From Treponema sp. (GTDB taxonomy: Bacteria; Spirochaetota; Spirochaetia; Treponematales; Treponemataceae), in the NCBI GenBank assembly GCA_024402475.1, contig JAKSTQ010000009.1:1-64000 (forward strand): 64,000 nucleotides of DNA, written 5' to 3'. Positions 27,235 through 35,570 of this stretch are shown piece after piece. The number at the start of each line of letters is the position of its first letter. The stretch's first letter is position 1. The notes beneath the pieces are model-generated. The model was given only the letters and a program-made list of their open reading frames with translations, did no database searches and was not told where the DNA came from. The position numbers and the translations under genes were made by a program.

Positions 27235-28353
27235 ATGGCTAAAGTAGAACTCAAAGGTATTGGTAAGATCTACGAAGGAAACGTTCGTGCAGTTACTAAT
27301 GCTAACATCACAATCGAAGACAAAGAATTCTGTGTTTTCGTAGGTCCATCAGGATGTGGTAAATCAACAACACTCCGTATGGTTGCTGGTCTTGAAGACA
27401 TCTCTGAAGGTAAACTCTTCATCGATGGTAAAGAAATGAACGATGTTCCACCAAAAGATCGTGACATCGCAATGGTATTCCAGAACTACGCTCTTTACCC
27501 ACATATGTCAGTATATGACAACATGGCATTCGGTCTTAAAATCCGCAAAATGGACAAACAGGAAATCGATCGCCGCGTTAAGGCAGCTGCTAAACAGCTC
27601 GACCTCGAACAGTACCTCGCTCGTAAACCAAAAGCTCTTTCTGGTGGACAGCGTCAGCGTGTTGCAGTAGGACGCGCTATCGTTCGTAATCCAAAAGTAT
27701 TCCTTTTCGACGAACCTCTTTCAAACCTTGATGCTAAACTCCGCGTTTCAATGCGCGCTGAAATCGCAGCTCTTCACAACCGTTTGCAGGCTACAATGAT
27801 CTACGTAACACACGACCAGATCGAAGCTATGACACTCGGTGATAAAATCGTAGTACTTAAAGATGGTGTTATCCAGCAGATTGGTGCTCCACTTTACCTC
27901 TACAACAACCCAATCAACAAGTTCGTAGCAGGATTCATCGGAACACCTCCAATGAACTTCCTCAAAGTAAAAGTTCTTGAAAAGGGCGGAAAAGTAATCT
28001 GTGAAGAAGGTTCTTTCGAAGTAACACCTACAGCTGACCAGCAGAAAAAACTTAAGGAATTTGTTGGACAGGAAATCTGGTTCGGTATTCGTCCAGAAGA
28101 TGTTGAATACTCAGAAAAACCAGCTGCTAATGCAATGCAGATGAAAATTGTCAACAAGGAACCACTTGGTGCTGAAACACACCTCTTCCTCCAGACAAAC
28201 AAAGGTCAGAACCTCATCGCTAAAACAACAGCTAGTGCTGCATTCCGTCTTGGCGACACAGTAAACCTTATTCCAACAATGGAAAAAGCTAAATTCTTCA
28301 AACTCGACGACGGTGAAGAAAACATCGTTGACGACATTAAGAAGGAATGGTAA
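27235..28353 (+). CDS. ATP-binding subunit of sugar ABC transporters (MsmK/UgpC/MalK type)
   Basis: This is the nucleotide-binding subunit that powers CUT1-type carbohydrate importers. The 372 residues have Walker A '[13 protein letters not shown]' (about residue 37), the '[15 protein letters not shown]' signature, Walker B '[15 protein letters not shown]', the H-loop '[12 protein letters not shown]', and the C-terminal OB-type regulatory domain of the MalK group ('IGTPPMNFL', 'WFGIRPEDV'). No binding protein or permease is adjacent, so it is probably a shared ATPase serving several sugar transporters, as known for MsmK. Codon choice is markedly biased (AAC, ATC, CTC), suggesting high expression. 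A terminator follows. Confidence 0.95.
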   Translation: MAKVELKGIGKIYEGNVRAVTNANITIEDKEFCVFVGPSGCGKSTTLRMVAGLEDISEGKLFIDGKEMNDVPPKDRDIAMVFQNYALYPHMSVYDNMAFGLKIRKMDKQEIDRRVKAAAKQLDLEQYLARKPKALSGGQRQRVAVGRAIVRNPKVFLFDEPLSNLDAKLRVSMRAEIAALHNRLQATMIYVTHDQIEAMTLGDKIVVLKDGVIQQIGAPLYLYNNPINKFVAGFIGTPPMNFLKVKVLEKGGKVICEEGSFEVTPTADQQKKLKEFVGQEIWFGIRPEDVEYSEKPAANAMQMKIVNKEPLGAETHLFLQTNKGQNLIAKTTASAAFRLGDTVNLIPTMEKAKFFKLDDGEENIVDDIKKEW

Positions 28354-28407
28354 TAAAAGCCAAAGTTAAAATAATTAGTTAATAATTGTTTTAAGCCTTG
28401 TTTATAG

Positions 28408-28443
28408 GGATTGTTCAATTTATTTGGACAGTCCCTTTTTTTT
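28408..28443 (+). terminator. Intrinsic terminator of the ABC ATPase gene
   Basis: A 10-bp stem (28408-28417 with 28427-28436, two G-T wobbles), 9-base loop, then a T run (28437-28443). The -35 box of the next gene lies within its 3' arm, so terminator and promoter are interlocked. Confidence 0.8.
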
Positions 28444-28453
28444 ATGCTATATT
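28425..28453 (+). promoter_or_regulatory. Promoter of the RNase II-family gene
   Basis: TTGGAC (28425-28430), 17-bp spacer and TATATT (28448-28453); the ATG is 6 bp after the -10 box, with no Shine-Dalgarno site. Confidence 0.55.
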
Positions 28454-28459
28454 AACTTC

Positions 28460-30421
28460 ATGATTAAGAAGAATTGTGTTGTATTGTACAAAAACTCTCC
28501 TGCAGTCGTTGTTGACTGTGATAAAGATAAATTTGAAGTTAAATACTGTTCTTTTGCACTGACAAAAGAAAATATCGAAAAAGCAGGATCTAAAAACTGT
28601 CCTTTTGCAGTGCAGAAAGTCCGCGAAAAAGACATTCAGCTGCTTTATCCGTCTATTGCTGAGTCTGCTGATCCGGCTTTTGCTGTTCCTCAGATTTCAA
28701 TTGAAAAACTCATTTCTTTTACTGACGATGCTCTTGAGTCAAAAGTTGCAGAAGCCTGGGAATTACTTTCAATGGATGAGTCTACAAAGGATGCTGCAAT
28801 TTCGTTTGATGAACTTTCTCTTCTTGTTGATAATAATTTTTCTGCGGCAAATTCGTGGGCTGTATTCAATGCAGTCAATTCTTCTTTATGCTTTAAAAAC
28901 AACGGTACTGGTGCTGACGCTCAGATTCTTTTTGTTCCCCGCCGCCAGGAAGAAATTGACAGCCTTAAAGCAAAAGCAGATGCTAAAGAAAACGAAGGCC
29001 GTCTGCGTGCAGAATTCCTTGAACGCTTAAAAGCCCGTAAACTTCTTCCTGAAGATTCAATTCACATGGGAGATGTAGAAGCTCTGGCACTTGGAAAAAC
29101 TGATAAGTCCCGTACAATGGCAGATATTTCAATCGGTCAGACTCCTGAAAAAGCCCATAAACTTTTGCTTGATACCGGGCTTTGGGAAATTACCCGTAAC
29201 CCGTATCCTTTACGCTGGGGTCTAAGCATGCAGTCTGCTTCTGAAGGTCTTGTTTCTCCACCTCAGGATGAACAGCGCCTTGAACTGGACGGAACTTTCT
29301 ATGCAATCGATAATGCATGGTCTAGTGACCCTGATGATGCTGTAGGTTTTGACGGAAAATATCTTTGGGTTCATATTGCAGATCCTGCATCAACTGTTAC
29401 ACCGGATTCTTCTATTGATATAGCTGCCCGTAACCGTGGAGCAACTTTGTATATCCCCGAAGGCGCAAGCCGTATGCTGTGCGAAAATTCTTTAAGCGAT
29501 TATGCACTTGGGCTTTGCGGCCCTGACCAGAAAAGTCTTGCACTTTCTTTCAGACTTGAGCTTGACGAAAAAGGTGCAATTGCTGACTGTCAGGTTTTCA
29601 AAACTCGCGTTAAAGTAGAATGCATTACATATAATCAGGCTGACGATCGAAAGGATGAACCTCAGTTCAAAGTACTTTTTGATATTGCTGACCGTAACAG
29701 AAAACGCAGAATGGCAAATGGTTCTGTAGAAATTCAGATGCCCGAAAGCCATATTACTGTTGATCCTGAAACAAAAAAAGTTTCTATTGTGCCGGTAGTT
29801 CGTCCGGAAGCTGCTTCAATGATTCAGGAAATGATGCTTATGGCTGGAGAAGGGGCTGCTCACTTTGCGTTTAAGAATCAGATTCCTTTTCCATATATCA
29901 GTCAGGAATCTCCGGATTTACCGGAAAAAGTGCGGGAAGGGCTTGCAGGTCAGCTTCAGCTTGTAAAAAGCATGCATAAACGTAGTGTAGGCGTAACTCC
30001 AATGGCGCATGCAGGAATCGGAATCGGAATGTACAGTCAGGTAACAAGTCCTTTGCGCCGTTATTCTGACCTTGTGGCTCACATGCAGCTTCGTGCGTTC
30101 CTTGACGGGCGTAAACTGATTGACAAAGATACAATGCTTGAAAAAATCAGTGCCGGTGACGAAGCTGCCATTGCCTGCAAAAAAGCTGAACGCAAAAGTA
30201 ACCTTCACTGGACTCTTGTTTATCTTTTGCAGAATCCTCAGTGGGAAGGCGAGGCTGTTCTCATGGACATTAAAGGCAAAGACGGAATCTTTATGATCAG
30301 TGAATTTGCTCAGCAGGCAACAATTCCTTTGACACAAACCTTGAATTTTAATGATGTTGTACGGGTAAAAGCTTCTAATATCAATCTTCCTGAACTGACA
30401 GTGGATTATGTCATTGTATAA
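28460..30421 (+). CDS. RNase II/RNase R-family 3'-5' exoribonuclease
   Basis: This enzyme degrades single-stranded RNA processively from the 3' end. With the ATG at 28460 the product is 653 residues. The RNB catalytic domain occupies about 275-580, with the metal-binding aspartates in 'IDNAWSSDPDDAVGF' and the later 'SPLRRYSDLVAHMQL' motif (Arg plus Asp). A short S1-like end follows ('GKDGIFMISEFA'). The N-terminal 250 residues are poorly conserved. The upstream in-frame ATG at 28424 lies in the terminator/promoter segment, so I rejected it. Overall it resembles the compact RNB proteins of spirochaetes more than E. coli RNase R. Confidence 0.88.
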   Translation: MIKKNCVVLYKNSPAVVVDCDKDKFEVKYCSFALTKENIEKAGSKNCPFAVQKVREKDIQLLYPSIAESADPAFAVPQISIEKLISFTDDALESKVAEAWELLSMDESTKDAAISFDELSLLVDNNFSAANSWAVFNAVNSSLCFKNNGTGADAQILFVPRRQEEIDSLKAKADAKENEGRLRAEFLERLKARKLLPEDSIHMGDVEALALGKTDKSRTMADISIGQTPEKAHKLLLDTGLWEITRNPYPLRWGLSMQSASEGLVSPPQDEQRLELDGTFYAIDNAWSSDPDDAVGFDGKYLWVHIADPASTVTPDSSIDIAARNRGATLYIPEGASRMLCENSLSDYALGLCGPDQKSLALSFRLELDEKGAIADCQVFKTRVKVECITYNQADDRKDEPQFKVLFDIADRNRKRRMANGSVEIQMPESHITVDPETKKVSIVPVVRPEAASMIQEMMLMAGEGAAHFAFKNQIPFPYISQESPDLPEKVREGLAGQLQLVKSMHKRSVGVTPMAHAGIGIGMYSQVTSPLRRYSDLVAHMQLRAFLDGRKLIDKDTMLEKISAGDEAAIACKKAERKSNLHWTLVYLLQNPQWEGEAVLMDIKGKDGIFMISEFAQQATIPLTQTLNFNDVVRVKASNINLPELTVDYVIV

Positions 30422-30449
30422 GAGATTTTAGGGATTTTCGTGATTTTGT

Positions 30450-30653
30450 TGTATTATTTTTTATACACATGATTGCATTTTGGGTAAATTGAACCGAGCA
30501 CATTTCGCATAATGTATAAAATTTAATACAGTAACCCCTGAATTACTTTAATGTATACAAAATAATACAATTTATTTAGAGATAGTTGATATTTTCAACT
30601 AATACTCGAAAAAAAGTGAATATGCTTTTACTTTTGTAATTTATTGTATTACA
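30450..30653. promoter_or_regulatory. Array of TGTAT-N8-ATACA dyads upstream of a sigma-54 promoter
   Basis: Three 18-bp dyads of identical geometry, TGTAT-N8-ATACA, lie at 30450-30467, 30513-30530 and 30552-30569. A fourth, related one with 6-bp arms (TGTAAT-N7-ATTACA) is at 30635-30653. Their centres are about 268, 205, 166 and 82 bp upstream of the predicted start, the usual range for enhancer sites of sigma-54 activators. No gene overlaps them. Confidence 0.65.
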
Positions 30654-30698
30654 ACAATTTAAGTTTTTTGTTGTGAAAAATAATTTAAAGTAGTGTAG

Positions 30699-30715
30699 TT
30701 GGCACGATTATTGCA
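30699..30715 (+). promoter_or_regulatory. Sigma-54 (RpoN) promoter
   Basis: TTGGCACGATTATTGCA matches every specified position of the published -24/-12 consensus YTGGCACGRNNNTTGCW. Transcription would start about 12 bp past the GC of the -12 element, near 30726. It is the only such match I found in the intergenic regions. Confidence 0.85.
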
Positions 30716-30725
30716 ATATATAAGG

Positions 30726-30875
30726 TGTAAGAAGTTAACAATTATTTACTAATTGAAAGCTTCTTCATAAATGAGCATAAACGCCTGATTTTATATATTA
30801 CGGCATTATGGACATTAAGAGAGTTTAATTATAGAATAAGGAACGGTTACTTTGTAATCGTTCCTTATTTTTTTG
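30726..30875 (+). ncRNA. Candidate sigma-54-dependent small RNA (or attenuator leader)
   Basis: From the predicted start to the terminator T-run is about 150 nt. Three stem-loops are visible. SL1 at 30729-30765 pairs AAGAAG with CTTCTT and, inside, CAATT with AATTG. SL2 at 30776-30810 pairs CATAA with TTATG and GCC with GGC. The last is the terminator. The only reading frames are 5-6 codons long (for example ATG at 30771 and 30809), without Shine-Dalgarno sites. A small RNA fits best. A leader that attenuates the deacetylase gene 34 bp downstream is the main alternative. No known RNA family was recognised. Confidence 0.55.
30835..30874 (+). terminator. Very strong intrinsic terminator
   Basis: A 16-bp stem (AATAAGGAACGGTTAC at 30835-30850 with 30854-30869, one G-T wobble), a 3-base loop and a run of seven T (30868-30874). 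It lies before, not after, the nearest gene, so it ends the short transcript from the sigma-54 promoter. Confidence 0.9.
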
Positions 30876-30908
30876 TCTTTACAGAATTTGATATGGTGGG
30901 AAAATAAA

Positions 30909-32240
30909 TTGAATAAGACAAGCAGTTCAAAAAAATCATCTGCTTCTGCAGGAAAATCAAGAAGTTCTTCAAAAAAAACTTCGTCTAAAAGAAAATCTTC
31001 AGGATTGTTCACTAAAAAAAAGATAAAACCAAAGGTAAAGCTTGATTCAAAAGGGATTTTAACTTTATTTGCAATTATATTCAGCGTATGTGCTGTTCTT
31101 ATTTTTGTTGCAAGGGGAACAGATTTCTTTACCAGAAACGATTCCCAGACCTTAAGAGACGCAGTTGCTCAGGATTCAGCTGCTTCAAAACCAGAATCAC
31201 TTCCGTCTGACAAAAATTCTTCTCAAAACAAAAAATCAAAACCTAAGACTGATTCAGCAAAAAAGACTGAGTCTGATCACCAGGAAAAAAATACACAGCC
31301 TGCCGTTCCTGACCCCAATCCCGTTCAGTCCATTAACGATGCTGACCTTGAGGCTGAACGCATTGCATTAAATATTCTTCACGACGCAGAAGCTGACCTT
31401 GACCGGCTTCGCAACCAGAAAAAAAATGAACTGGAAAAAGCATCAGAACAGAAAACTCAGGTTCAGCCAAAAACTGACAGTAATTCAGCTTCTTCAAATT
31501 CAACTGCACAAAATAAACCTGCTTCATCAGCCCTTGATTCATTTTTTCCTGATGCAAAAGGTTCTCCACGCATAGCAATTGTTCTTGATGACGGCGGACA
31601 TAATACTTCGCAGCTTAAAAAATATCTTGAATTAAAGATGCCTTTAACAATTGCAGTTTTGCCAAAGCTTCCTGATTCAAAAGAATGCGGTGCCATGGTA
31701 AGAGCCAGCGGAAAGGAACTTATGCTTCACCAGCCGATGCAGGCAGTAAACCGTTCGGTTAATCCAGGCCCTGGTGCAATTACCCCTGACATGAGCCTTT
31801 CAGAAATTGAAGTTCTTCTTAAAGCTAATATGGCCGAAGTAGGGCCTGTAAAAGGTCTTAATAACCACGAAGGTTCGCTGATTACAGAAGACGAAAACCG
31901 TATCGGCGTTGTAATGGATACTGCAAACAAGGCTGGGGTTTTCTTTATGGATTCAAGGACAAGTGCTGCTTCTAAAGTGAACAGCGTTTCTTTAAGCATG
32001 GATATTCCATATTATAAGCGTGATATTTTTCTTGATAACGTAAAAAGCCGTGATAATGTTCTTGCAGAAATAAAAAAAGGTCTTGAAATTGCAAACCGCC
32101 AGGGGAACTGTATTATGATCGGTCATGTGTGGTCAGCTTCTTTTTTGCCTGCAATTCTTGATGAATGTTATCCTGTTCTTGTAAAAAAAGGATATAAGTT
32201 TACGACTGTAACAAACTCAGGTGCTTTAATCAGACCGTAG
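30909..32240 (+). CDS. Divergent polysaccharide deacetylase family protein (YibQ-like)
   Basis: The 443 residues have a lysine/serine-rich cytoplasmic head (about 1-45), one membrane helix (about 50-70, 'GILTLFAIIFSVCAVLIFVA') and a long low-complexity linker. The C-terminal domain (about 215-443) is of the divergent polysaccharide deacetylase family: 'RIAIVLDDGGHN', 'PLTIAVLPKL', 'GLNNHEGSLIT', 'GVFFMDSRTSA', 'IMIGHVW'. Members look like envelope carbohydrate or peptidoglycan enzymes; the substrate is unknown. The start is TTG at 30909 behind GGTGGG; an earlier TTG at 30873 lies in the terminator T-tract. It is followed by tsaD after 37 bp. Confidence 0.82.
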   Translation: MNKTSSSKKSSASAGKSRSSSKKTSSKRKSSGLFTKKKIKPKVKLDSKGILTLFAIIFSVCAVLIFVARGTDFFTRNDSQTLRDAVAQDSAASKPESLPSDKNSSQNKKSKPKTDSAKKTESDHQEKNTQPAVPDPNPVQSINDADLEAERIALNILHDAEADLDRLRNQKKNELEKASEQKTQVQPKTDSNSASSNSTAQNKPASSALDSFFPDAKGSPRIAIVLDDGGHNTSQLKKYLELKMPLTIAVLPKLPDSKECGAMVRASGKELMLHQPMQAVNRSVNPGPGAITPDMSLSEIEVLLKANMAEVGPVKGLNNHEGSLITEDENRIGVVMDTANKAGVFFMDSRTSAASKVNSVSLSMDIPYYKRDIFLDNVKSRDNVLAEIKKGLEIANRQGNCIMIGHVWSASFLPAILDECYPVLVKKGYKFTTVTNSGALIRP

Positions 32241-32277
32241 TTTCTGTTATAATCGTGAATACTAAGTGGAGAAAACA

Positions 32278-33324
32278 ATGAAAGTTTTAGGAATTGAATC
32301 AAGCTGCGACGAAACCGCCTGTGCAATTGTAGAAGACGGTAAAAAAATTTTGAGCAATGTTGTCGCAACACAAATTCCTTTTCACCAGGTATATAAAGGC
32401 GTAGTTCCGGAAATTGCCAGCCGCAAACATGTTGAATGGGTTTTGCCGGTTGTAAAGCAGGCTCTCGCAGAAGCAAATCTTACAATGGATGATATCGATG
32501 CAATTGCTTCTACAAACCGTCCCGGTCTTATGGGATCTCTTCTTGTAGGTCTTACTTTTGGAAAAACTCTTGCATGGGCAACAAAAAAGCCGTTCATTGC
32601 AATTAATCACATGCTGGGACATCTTTATGCTGCTCATCTTGAAAATGACATTGCGTATCCTTATCTTGGATTACTTGTTTCCGGCGGTCACTCGATTATC
32701 TGTAAAGTAAACGGATTTGATGATATCGAAGTTATGGGAACTACTGTTGATGACAGTGTTGGAGAAGCTTTTGATAAAGTTGCAAAATTTTACGGGCTTG
32801 GATATCCAGGCGGTGTAATTATTGATAACCTTGCAAAACAGGGAAATCCAAAAGCCGCTCATTTTCCGCTTCCTAAACTTGATAATGACGAACACCGTTA
32901 TGATGTTTCTTTTTCAGGACTTAAAACAGCTGTAATTCATCAGTGTGATATGTTCTGGAATAAGGACTTTGAAAAAAATAATGAAAATATGTGTGCAGCT
33001 TTTCAGGAAACTGCATGTAAAACAATTGCATCGCGTTTGTTCCGTGCAATCGATGATACAGGATTAAAAACAGTAGTTGCCGGCGGTGGAGTTGCTGCTA
33101 ACTCAAGGCTTAGAGCCATGCTTGCAGAAAGAACTGACGTTAATTTTGTATTCCCGCCGTTAAAGCTTTGCGGTGACAACGGTGCAATGATTGCAGGTGT
33201 TGCATATCACTTTTTGCAGCGCGGCGACCGCAGTGGAATTGATACAACAGCCTGTGCAAGAATTGTAGCCTTTAAAAAAGGTTTGCAGCGCAGTAACAGC
33301 AGAACAGGAAACAAATATGAGTGA
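32278..33324 (+). CDS. tsaD: tRNA N6-threonylcarbamoyladenosine transferase TsaD
   Basis: TsaD transfers the threonylcarbamoyl group to A37 of ANN-reading tRNAs, together with TsaB/TsaE. From the ATG at 32278, behind a GGAG site, the product has 348 residues, normal for the family. It shows 'GIESSCDETACAIV' at the N-terminus and the metal-binding 'HMLGHLYAAH' near residue 110. ASKHA-fold glycine motifs 'SGGHS' and 'AGGGVAANSRLR' follow, and 'CGDNGAMIA' near the end. A -10-like TATAAT lies at about 32246. tyrA overlaps its last 8 bp. Confidence 0.96.
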   Translation: MKVLGIESSCDETACAIVEDGKKILSNVVATQIPFHQVYKGVVPEIASRKHVEWVLPVVKQALAEANLTMDDIDAIASTNRPGLMGSLLVGLTFGKTLAWATKKPFIAINHMLGHLYAAHLENDIAYPYLGLLVSGGHSIICKVNGFDDIEVMGTTVDDSVGEAFDKVAKFYGLGYPGGVIIDNLAKQGNPKAAHFPLPKLDNDEHRYDVSFSGLKTAVIHQCDMFWNKDFEKNNENMCAAFQETACKTIASRLFRAIDDTGLKTVVAGGGVAANSRLRAMLAERTDVNFVFPPLKLCGDNGAMIAGVAYHFLQRGDRSGIDTTACARIVAFKKGLQRSNSRTGNKYE

Positions 33325-34255
33325 TACTATTCAGCAGAATATTGAAAACAGCAGACTTGATGATAAATTACGCACAATGACTTACGGCTTTGTAGGTCTT
33401 GGAATTATGGGCGGTTCTCTTGCAAAGGCAATCAGAAACAGAGTTTTTGATACTGACGGTCCAAAAGGAAAAATTCTTGCAATGGACATTAAGCCTTTAA
33501 GCCTGCAGCAGGCAGTTTCTGATAAAATTATTGATGAAGGTTTTCAGCCGTGTCAGGTTAGACAGATGCTTGCAGTATGTGATTTTGTGTTCATCTGTCT
33601 TTATCCTGGTGCAACCCTTGATTTTCTTATTGAATATCGTGATGCGTTTAAATCAGGCTGTATTGTAACCGATATCAGCGGTGTAAAAACTAAGATTGCT
33701 CAGACTCTTTATTCAGACCGCGAAAAATATCTTCGTCCTGATGTTGATTTTATTCTCGGGCATCCTATGGCCGGAAATGAAAAAGAAGGTTACGAAGGTT
33801 CAACTCAGACAGTTTTCCAGAACCGCAACTACATCATCATGCCTGATTCGCAGAATAAACCTGAAAACCTTGAGCTGTTAAAACTTCTTGTAACCCGTCT
33901 TGGAATCAGAAGAATCATCGAAACTGACTACATTACTCATGATCATAAAATTGCATTTACTTCTCAGCTTTGTCATGTAATTGCAAGTGCTCTTGTAGAC
34001 AGTGCAGAAGACGAACAGATTACTGCTTTTGGCGGCGGAAGTTATGAAGACCTTACACGCATTGCATTAATCAATGCGCCGCTTTGGACAGAACTGTTCC
34101 TTTCTAACCAGAAAGAACTTATTTCAATGATAGAAAATTTTGAAAATTCACTTTCTAAAATGAAAGGACAGATTGCAGCCGGTGACAAAGAAGGGTTGTG
34201 TAAAACTCTTTCTGATGTCCGTTCAAAAAGAGCAGCAATGGCAACAAAAAAATAA
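33317..34255 (+). CDS. Prephenate dehydrogenase-like protein (TyrA family)
   Basis: This enzyme would oxidatively decarboxylate prephenate (or arogenate) in tyrosine synthesis. The 312 residues open with a short extension, then a Rossmann NAD(P) loop 'GLGIMGGSLAKAIRN' (about 27-41). The prephenate dehydrogenase domain follows, with 'HPMAGNEKEGYEG' (catalytic His region) and 'DHKIAFTSQLCHVIASAL'. It overlaps tsaD by 8 bp, so translation is coupled. No other aromatic synthesis gene is nearby, so specificity is inferred from the family only. Confidence 0.88.
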   Translation: MSDTIQQNIENSRLDDKLRTMTYGFVGLGIMGGSLAKAIRNRVFDTDGPKGKILAMDIKPLSLQQAVSDKIIDEGFQPCQVRQMLAVCDFVFICLYPGATLDFLIEYRDAFKSGCIVTDISGVKTKIAQTLYSDREKYLRPDVDFILGHPMAGNEKEGYEGSTQTVFQNRNYIIMPDSQNKPENLELLKLLVTRLGIRRIIETDYITHDHKIAFTSQLCHVIASALVDSAEDEQITAFGGGSYEDLTRIALINAPLWTELFLSNQKELISMIENFENSLSKMKGQIAAGDKEGLCKTLSDVRSKRAAMATKK

Positions 34256-34261
34256 AAAGTT

Positions 34262-34296
34262 CAGTTATTCCTGCAGCGGGAACTGTGTTTTTATTT
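34262..34296 (+). terminator. Intrinsic terminator after tyrA
   Basis: A stem CAGTTATTCC / GGGAACTG (34262-34284, one bulge, one wobble) is followed by a T-rich tract (34287-34296). The promoter of apt follows immediately. Confidence 0.65.
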
Positions 34297-34322
34297 GACT
34301 TTTATAGATTAAAGGATAGAAT
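34295..34322 (+). promoter_or_regulatory. Sigma-70 promoter of apt
   Basis: TTGACT (34295-34300), 16-bp spacer and TAGAAT (34317-34322); the ATG is 6 bp further, suggesting a leaderless mRNA. Confidence 0.6.
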
Positions 34323-34328
34323 AATATT

Positions 34329-34862
34329 ATGACAGACTTAGAAATGCTTGACGGTGCTATCCGTCGTGTACCTGATTTTCCAAAACCTGGAATCCTTTTT
34401 TATGACATTACAAGTATTTTTGTAAATCCAAAAGCTTTTGATTATTGTATCAAACAGATGGTAGAAATCTATAAAGACAAAAAAATTGATGCAGTTGCAG
34501 CAGTTGAATCCCGCGGATTCCTTTTTGCAGCTCCTTTTGCACAGGCTCTTGGAATCCCTATGATTCTTATTCGCAAAAAAGGAAAACTTCCCGGCGATAC
34601 ATACAGCTGCAAGTATGCCCTTGAATATGGAACAGCAGAAGTCGAAGCCCATAAGGCAGATATCGAAAAAGGAAAGAATTATCTTGTTGTTGATGATCTT
34701 ATTGCAACAGGTGGAACTCTTGCCGCTGCCCGTAATCTGATCGAGCAGGGCGGTGGAACTGTATCAGACTTTTTTGGAGTAATCGGTTTGCCGGAACTTA
34801 ATTATGAACCGGTTCTTGCTCCTTCTAAAGTAACAACTTTAATTAATTACAGCGGAAAATAA
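34329..34862 (+). CDS. apt: Adenine phosphoribosyltransferase
   Basis: Apt converts adenine plus PRPP to AMP in purine salvage. The 177 residues match the family. They include the N-terminal 'RRVPDFPKPGILFYDIT', 'AAVESRGFLFAAP' in the substrate pocket, and the PRPP-binding loop 'LVVDDLIATGGTL' (about residue 120). Its 3' end overlaps the 3' end of the convergent eda gene by 24 bp, so the two transcripts can form antisense duplex there. Confidence 0.95.
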   Translation: MTDLEMLDGAIRRVPDFPKPGILFYDITSIFVNPKAFDYCIKQMVEIYKDKKIDAVAAVESRGFLFAAPFAQALGIPMILIRKKGKLPGDTYSCKYALEYGTAEVEAHKADIEKGKNYLVVDDLIATGGTLAAARNLIEQGGGTVSDFFGVIGLPELNYEPVLAPSKVTTLINYSGK

Positions 34863-35477
34863 ACTTACGGCCTGCCTGCAGTTTTCTGTTATGGCAGGCC
34901 AGTTTTTTTGAGAAATATCTTTCCCTGTAACAATGCAGCTTGCGCCAACTGCAAGTACGTTTTCTTTACTTAAATATTCCCGTGCATTACCAAAACTGAT
35001 TCCGCCTGTAGGAATAAACTGAACGTCAGAAAAAGGACCTTTCATTGCATCAAGATAAGCTGCTCCACCAAGATTCGAAGCAGGAAAAAGCTTGAGTATT
35101 TTACAGCCTTTATTGTATGCAGTCATTATTTCTGTTGGAGTTGCAACTCCTGGAATGACTGTAATTTTTTTTCTCTGGCAGTAATCAACAATTTCTTCGT
35201 TATAGCCTGGCATTACGATAAAGTCAGCGCCGGCTTCTATGGCGTCTTTTGCCTGCTGGAGGTTCAATACTGTTCCGGCTCCGATTGCCATGTCAGAAAA
35301 ATTCCTTGCTGCAATTCTTATGGCTTCGACAGCGGCTGGAGTACGCAGAGTGATTTCTGCATTCATGATTCCGCCTGCTCTTATTGCACCGATAATTGAG
35401 TAAGTTTCCTGGCTTTCTTCTATTTTAATAACCGGAATTATTCTTGTTTTTTTGAATTCGTTGATTACATCTGTCAT
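34839..35477 (-). CDS. eda: KDPG/KHG aldolase (bifunctional 2-keto-4-hydroxyglutarate aldolase type)
   Basis: This class I aldolase cleaves 2-keto-3-deoxy-6-phosphogluconate to pyruvate and glyceraldehyde 3-phosphate. The 212 residues fit the family: 'IPVIKIEE', 'GGIMNAEITLRTPAA' with the catalytic Glu, 'IGAGTVL', and 'CKILKLFPAS' with the Schiff-base Lys near residue 132. 'FIPTGGIS' forms the phosphate site. No edd or uronate isomerase is adjacent, so whether it serves Entner-Doudoroff or uronate breakdown is open. The -10-like box ends 6 bp before the ATG. Confidence 0.92.
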   Translation of the reverse strand: MTDVINEFKKTRIIPVIKIEESQETYSIIGAIRAGGIMNAEITLRTPAAVEAIRIAARNFSDMAIGAGTVLNLQQAKDAIEAGADFIVMPGYNEEIVDYCQRKKITVIPGVATPTEIMTAYNKGCKILKLFPASNLGGAAYLDAMKGPFSDVQFIPTGGISFGNAREYLSKENVLAVGASCIVTGKDISQKNWPAITENCRQAVSLFSAVIN

Positions 35478-35504
35478 AAAATTATTATCGGCAAATATTC
35501 TTAC

Positions 35505-35570
35505 TTGCTATAGATTAGAACAAGTGATAAAATATATTTCGCATGTACAGATGATTTTCTGTACGAGGGG
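35505..35570 (+). promoter_or_regulatory. asnA promoter and leader hairpin
   Basis: TTGCTA (35505-35510), 17-bp spacer, TAAAAT (35528-35533). The roughly 40-nt leader contains a perfect 7-bp hairpin GTACAGA / TCTGTAC (35545-35551 and 35558-35564) directly against the GAGGGG Shine-Dalgarno site (35565-35570). This could modulate translation; there is no T-tract, so it is not a terminator. Confidence 0.5.

Noticed and set aside
35485-35492. GCCGATAA on the minus strand upstream of eda, as a FliA promoter
   Set aside because: No TAAA at 15 bp; the octamer alone is expected by chance about twice in both strands of 64 kb, and eda has no flagellar role. A sigma-70 -10 reading (GATAAT) is as good.
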